A stretch of DNA of 64,000 nucleotides from Anaeramoeba ignava (Eukaryota; Metamonada; Anaeramoebidae). Below, piece by piece: positions 61,046-64,000 of this stretch. The notes beneath the pieces are model-generated. The model was not told the origin of the DNA and searched no databases. It saw only the letters and a list, made by a program, of their open reading frames with translations. The stretch lies in NCBI GenBank assembly GCA_028826165.1, contig JAPDFW010000082.1, positions 62,001 to 126,000 of the forward strand. The letters run 5' to 3'. The translations under genes were made by a program, and so were the position numbers. Position 1 is the first letter of the stretch. Every line of letters starts with the position of its first letter.

Positions 61046-64000
61046 TTATTTGAACATTGCATCAAACCCTCTATTATCTAAATCAGATCTTTTCCAAGTA
61101 AAACCAGTATAAATGTTATTAACAGAAGTATTAGCCATTCTATCAAAATCACTGAAATCTTTAGTTTCGTATGTTTGTTCGAAATAAGAAACATCAAAAT
61201 AAGAGATATCCAATTCATCTCTAACATCAGGAACAAAAGGAGGAGTTGATTGTCTGAGGTTTCCCAGTCTATTGGACTTAAAAAAGGATGATCTTTAATT
61301 TCTTGAATTGATTTTGCTCCAATTCTTTTTTCTGGTTTTTGAAATAGTTTTGATATCAAATCCCATGCATCTGCTGGTATTTGCTTCTTTTCTTCTTGGA
61401 TCTCATCAAATTCTAATACTTCTTCATAATGTAATACATTTACAAGTGTTTGTTTGGAATCTTCTCCTGAAAATGGTGGGAATCCAACAAACATTTCGTA
61501 TAAAATGCATCCTTTTTAATTTCAATATTTAATTTTAATTTTGATTTTAATTTTAATTTTGATTTTAATTTTAATTTTAATTTTAATTTTATTTTCAATT
61601 TTGAATTTAATTTTTAATTTTAATTTAAATTTTAAATTTAATTTTGATTTTAATTTTAATTTTAATTTTAATTTTAATTTTAATTTTAATTTTAATTTTA
61701 ATTTTAATTTTAATTTTAATTTTAATTTTAATTTTAAATTTAATTTTAAATTTTAATTTTGATTTTAATTTTAATTTTAATTTTAATTTTAATTTTAATT
61801 TTAATTTTAATTTTAATTTTAATTTCAATTTTAATTTTAATTTTAATTTTAATTTTAATTTTAATTTTAATTTTAAATTTTAATTTACCTAAACTCCAAT
61901 AATCAACTTGAGGACCATATCCTTGTGAATCTAAAATTTCTGGAGACATATAATCAGGTGTACCAACAATAGAAAATGATCTTAATTTTGAAAGTGTTTG
62001 TGTATTAGGACGATTTGGTTTGAATCTAATCATTTCTTTTATTGTATTCCTAAATTCTTGAATTTGCATATGTTTTGATAATCCAAAATCTGTTAATTTT
62101 AAATGTCCTGTAGAATCAATCAAGAAATTTTCTGGTTTTAAATCTCTATAAAAAATATTTGAATATAAATGTAAATATAAATATAAATATAAATATAAAT
62201 ATAAATATAATTATAAATATAAATATAAATATTAATATAAATATAAAATATAAATATAAATATAAATATAAATATAAATATAAATATAAATATAAATATA
62301 AATATAAATATAAATATAAATATAAATATAAATATAAATATAAATATAAATATAAATATAATTATAAATATAAATATAAATATAAATATAAATATAAATA
62401 TAAATATAAATATAAATATAAATATAAATATAAATATAAATATAAATATAAATATAAATATAAATATAAATATAAATATAAATATAAATATTAATATAAA
62501 TATAAATATAAATATAAATTTTGTCCTAAAAATACCGATGAATAACATTCAGTTTATGTAAAGCTTCAACACAAAGAATCATTTCAGCTAAATAAAAACA
62601 AGCAGTATTTTTATCAAGTTTTTTAACCTTTTGAATCAATGCTTTCAAATCTCCACCAATAAGATATTCCATTGCAAGATAAAGGAAATGATTATCTTGG
62701 AAAGAATACATTAATTTCACTAACCATTCTGAAGAATGTTGTGCAAGAATATCTCTTTCGCTTCGAATATTTTTAACCTAATTTTAATTTTGATTTTGAA
62801 TTTTAATTTTAATTTTAATTTTAAATTTTAAATTAATTTTAATTTTGAATTTTAAATTTTAATTTTGTACTTGATCCATTTGTGAAATTTCTTCTTTTGA
62901 CATTCTTTTTAATGCTAATATTTCTCCAGTATCTTTCTTTTTACATAAAAACACCTCACCTCAAAATTTTAAATTGAATTTTATAAATGAATTTTAATTT
63001 TGATTTTAATTTTAATTTTAATTTTAATTTTGATTTTAATTTGAATTTTAAATTTAAATTTTAATATTAATTTTAATTTTAATTTTAAATTGAATTTTAA
63101 TTTTAATTTTAATTTTGATTTTAATTTGAATTTTAAATTTAAATTTTAATTTTAATTTGAATTTTAATATTAAAAAATACCATATCCTCCTTTTCCAATT
63201 TTTGCAATAATTTCAAAGTCTTTCACAAAAAGTCTTGTTCTTTTTAATCTTAAAAAAGTAGTTTCTCTTTCAAAATGTTTTTTGTGCATTTCATCAGCTT
63301 CTTTTTGAGAAATTTTTTGTTGAGAAATTTTATCACGAAGAGATTTTAAACGTTGTTGTCGAGTATAAATGTAGTAAATACGTTCAATTTTCATTTGATC
63401 CATATAACTTTTACAAAGACCAGACTAAATTTTAAAAAAAAGAATAATTTTAATTATAAATTTAATTATAAATTTAATTATAAATTTGTTTATAAATTTT
63501 ATTATAAATTTGTTTATAAATTTGTTTATAATTTTGATTATAAATTTAATTATAAATTTAATTATAAATTTTATTATAAATTTTATTATAAATATAATTA
63601 TAAATTTAATTATAAATTTAATTATAAATTTGTTTATAAATTTGTTTATAAATTTGATTATAAATTTAATTATAAATTTAATTATAAATTTGTTTATAAA
63701 TTTAATTATAAATATAATTATAAATTTAATTATAAATTTAATTATAAATTTAATTATAAATATAATTATAAATTTAATTATAAATTTTATTATAAATATA
63801 ATTATAAATTTAATTATAAATTTAATTATAAATTTAATTATAAATTTGTTTATAAATTGATTTTTCGTATTTTTTCTTTTTTTTTTCTTTTGTTTCTTTT
63901 AAAAATTTTTTGTGGAAAAAGTGAGAAAATTTAAAAAAAAAAATTTAAAAAAAAAAACATTTAAAAACAAAAACCTTTTGTTTTGTTGATTCAGAAATTA
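61046..64000 (-). CDS. NDR/LATS-family AGC protein kinase (5' end outside window; one frameshift)
   Basis: Exons 64000-63975 (partial), 63424-63181, 62959-62871, 62777-62536, 62145-61889 and 61511-61046. The N-terminal MOB-binding helices end in [12 protein letters not shown], diagnostic for NDR kinases. Kinase motifs: GKGGYGEV, ALKRMS (ATP lysine), HRDLKPEN, DFGLS, the NDR-type basic insert before [14 protein letters not shown], and DYWSLG. The C-terminus has [18 protein letters not shown] and a hydrophobic motif [12 protein letters not shown] kinases act with MOB proteins in Hippo-like control of morphology and division. One base is missing near 61258-61264: PIDWE and [11 protein letters not shown] lie in different frames, while the family reads straight through (WENLRQ). 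This is either a sequence error or a broken allele. Confidence 0.88.
61512..61888 (-). repeat. Intron of the NDR kinase gene: TTTTAA tract
   Basis: 377-bp intron of TTTTAA hexamers on the plus strand with few interruptions; AT-only in long stretches. Confidence 0.9.
62146..62535 (-). repeat. Intron of the NDR kinase gene: ATAAAT hexamer tract
   Basis: 390-bp intron with about 55 ATAAAT hexamers on the plus strand. It is T-rich on the sense strand, one of two exceptions to the A-rich rule, but still contains almost no G. Confidence 0.9.
63425..63974 (-). repeat. Intron of the NDR kinase gene: AATTATAAATTT repeats
   Basis: About 430 bp of 12-bp AATTATAAATTT and TGTTTATAAATT units inside a 550-bp intron between two N-terminal exons. 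Confidence 0.85.

Noticed and set aside
61255-61268. Programmed ribosomal frameshift in the NDR kinase
   Set aside because: No slippery heptamer or downstream structure is evident. A one-base sequence error or a simple mutation is the plainer explanation.
1-64000. tRNA, rRNA, snRNA genes or transposase genes
   Set aside because: No cloverleaf-type box B sequence, rRNA block or transposase/reverse-transcriptase motif was noticed while reading both strands. A covariance-model search was not possible here.

Overview
The window reads as nuclear DNA of a very AT-rich, intron-bearing protist. All three stop codons are used conventionally, introns are GT-AG, proteins carry long Asn/Gln/Glu/Lys-rich tracts, and nearly every start codon follows a T-rich stretch holding TTTTTCATTTTT-like repeats. 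RCC1-BTB and ankyrin-BTB proteins, a Rab32-type pair, alpha-SNAP, an NDR kinase and a TFIIIC subunit make it clearly eukaryotic. The gene families resemble those I associate with Anaeramoeba (Metamonada); that placement is inference.

Layout, left to right: the 3' part of an ankyrin/coiled-coil gene running off the left edge (1-3504, minus); a RING protein with a huge N/Q/E-rich tail (3587-6739, plus); deoxyribose-phosphate aldolase with a predicted tail anchor (6886-9251, plus); two tandem RCC1-BTB genes (9299-13094, plus); a tandem-CH-domain coiled-coil protein (13588-17573, minus); a TMEM53/DUF829-like hydrolase (17925-19558, plus); an M28 metallopeptidase with membrane segments (19767-22088, minus, 5' end not found); about 2.9 kb of satellite-like AT repeat; an AMMECR1-domain protein (25080-25679, plus); a 2681-residue unknown protein (25782-33950, minus); a same-strand cluster with a CoA-binding protein, split LeuD- and LeuC-like subunits, a LeuC-LeuD fusion and an unknown 228-residue ORF that overlaps the fusion by 4 nt (34084-39566, minus); two tandem Rab32-like GTPases (40358-46994, minus); the TFIIIC subunit GTF3C5/Tfc1 (47123-49710, plus); a PHAF1 homologue (49879-52412, minus); an ankyrin-BTB gene (52491-56483, plus); alpha-SNAP (56720-59558, minus); protein isoaspartate methyltransferase (60098-60793, plus); and an NDR/LATS-type kinase running off the right edge (61046-64000, minus).

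The most striking result is the splicing architecture of the two ankyrin genes. Each ankyrin repeat is one exon of about 31-34 codons, and the introns between repeats contain isolated AG-NNN-GT units. Reading these as 3-nt microexons, two per junction and all in phase 0, restores the canonical repeat spacing (for example D-N-N-G-N-T) at all eight junctions of the plus-strand gene and at three of four junctions of the minus-strand gene. That makes 23 predicted single-codon exons. I know of no description of such paired single-codon microexons repeated through a gene.

A second theme is intron filling. Most long introns are packed with simple repeats whose sense strand is almost free of AG and GT dinucleotides, so kilobases of filler carry few splice signals. 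A third is the hydro-lyase cluster: fused and split isopropylmalate-isomerase-like enzymes lie head to tail, and three of the genes lack the T-rich CAT start motif seen at nearly every other complete gene. All multi-exon models below were assembled by hand and checked for continuous reading frame, but none has transcript support here.
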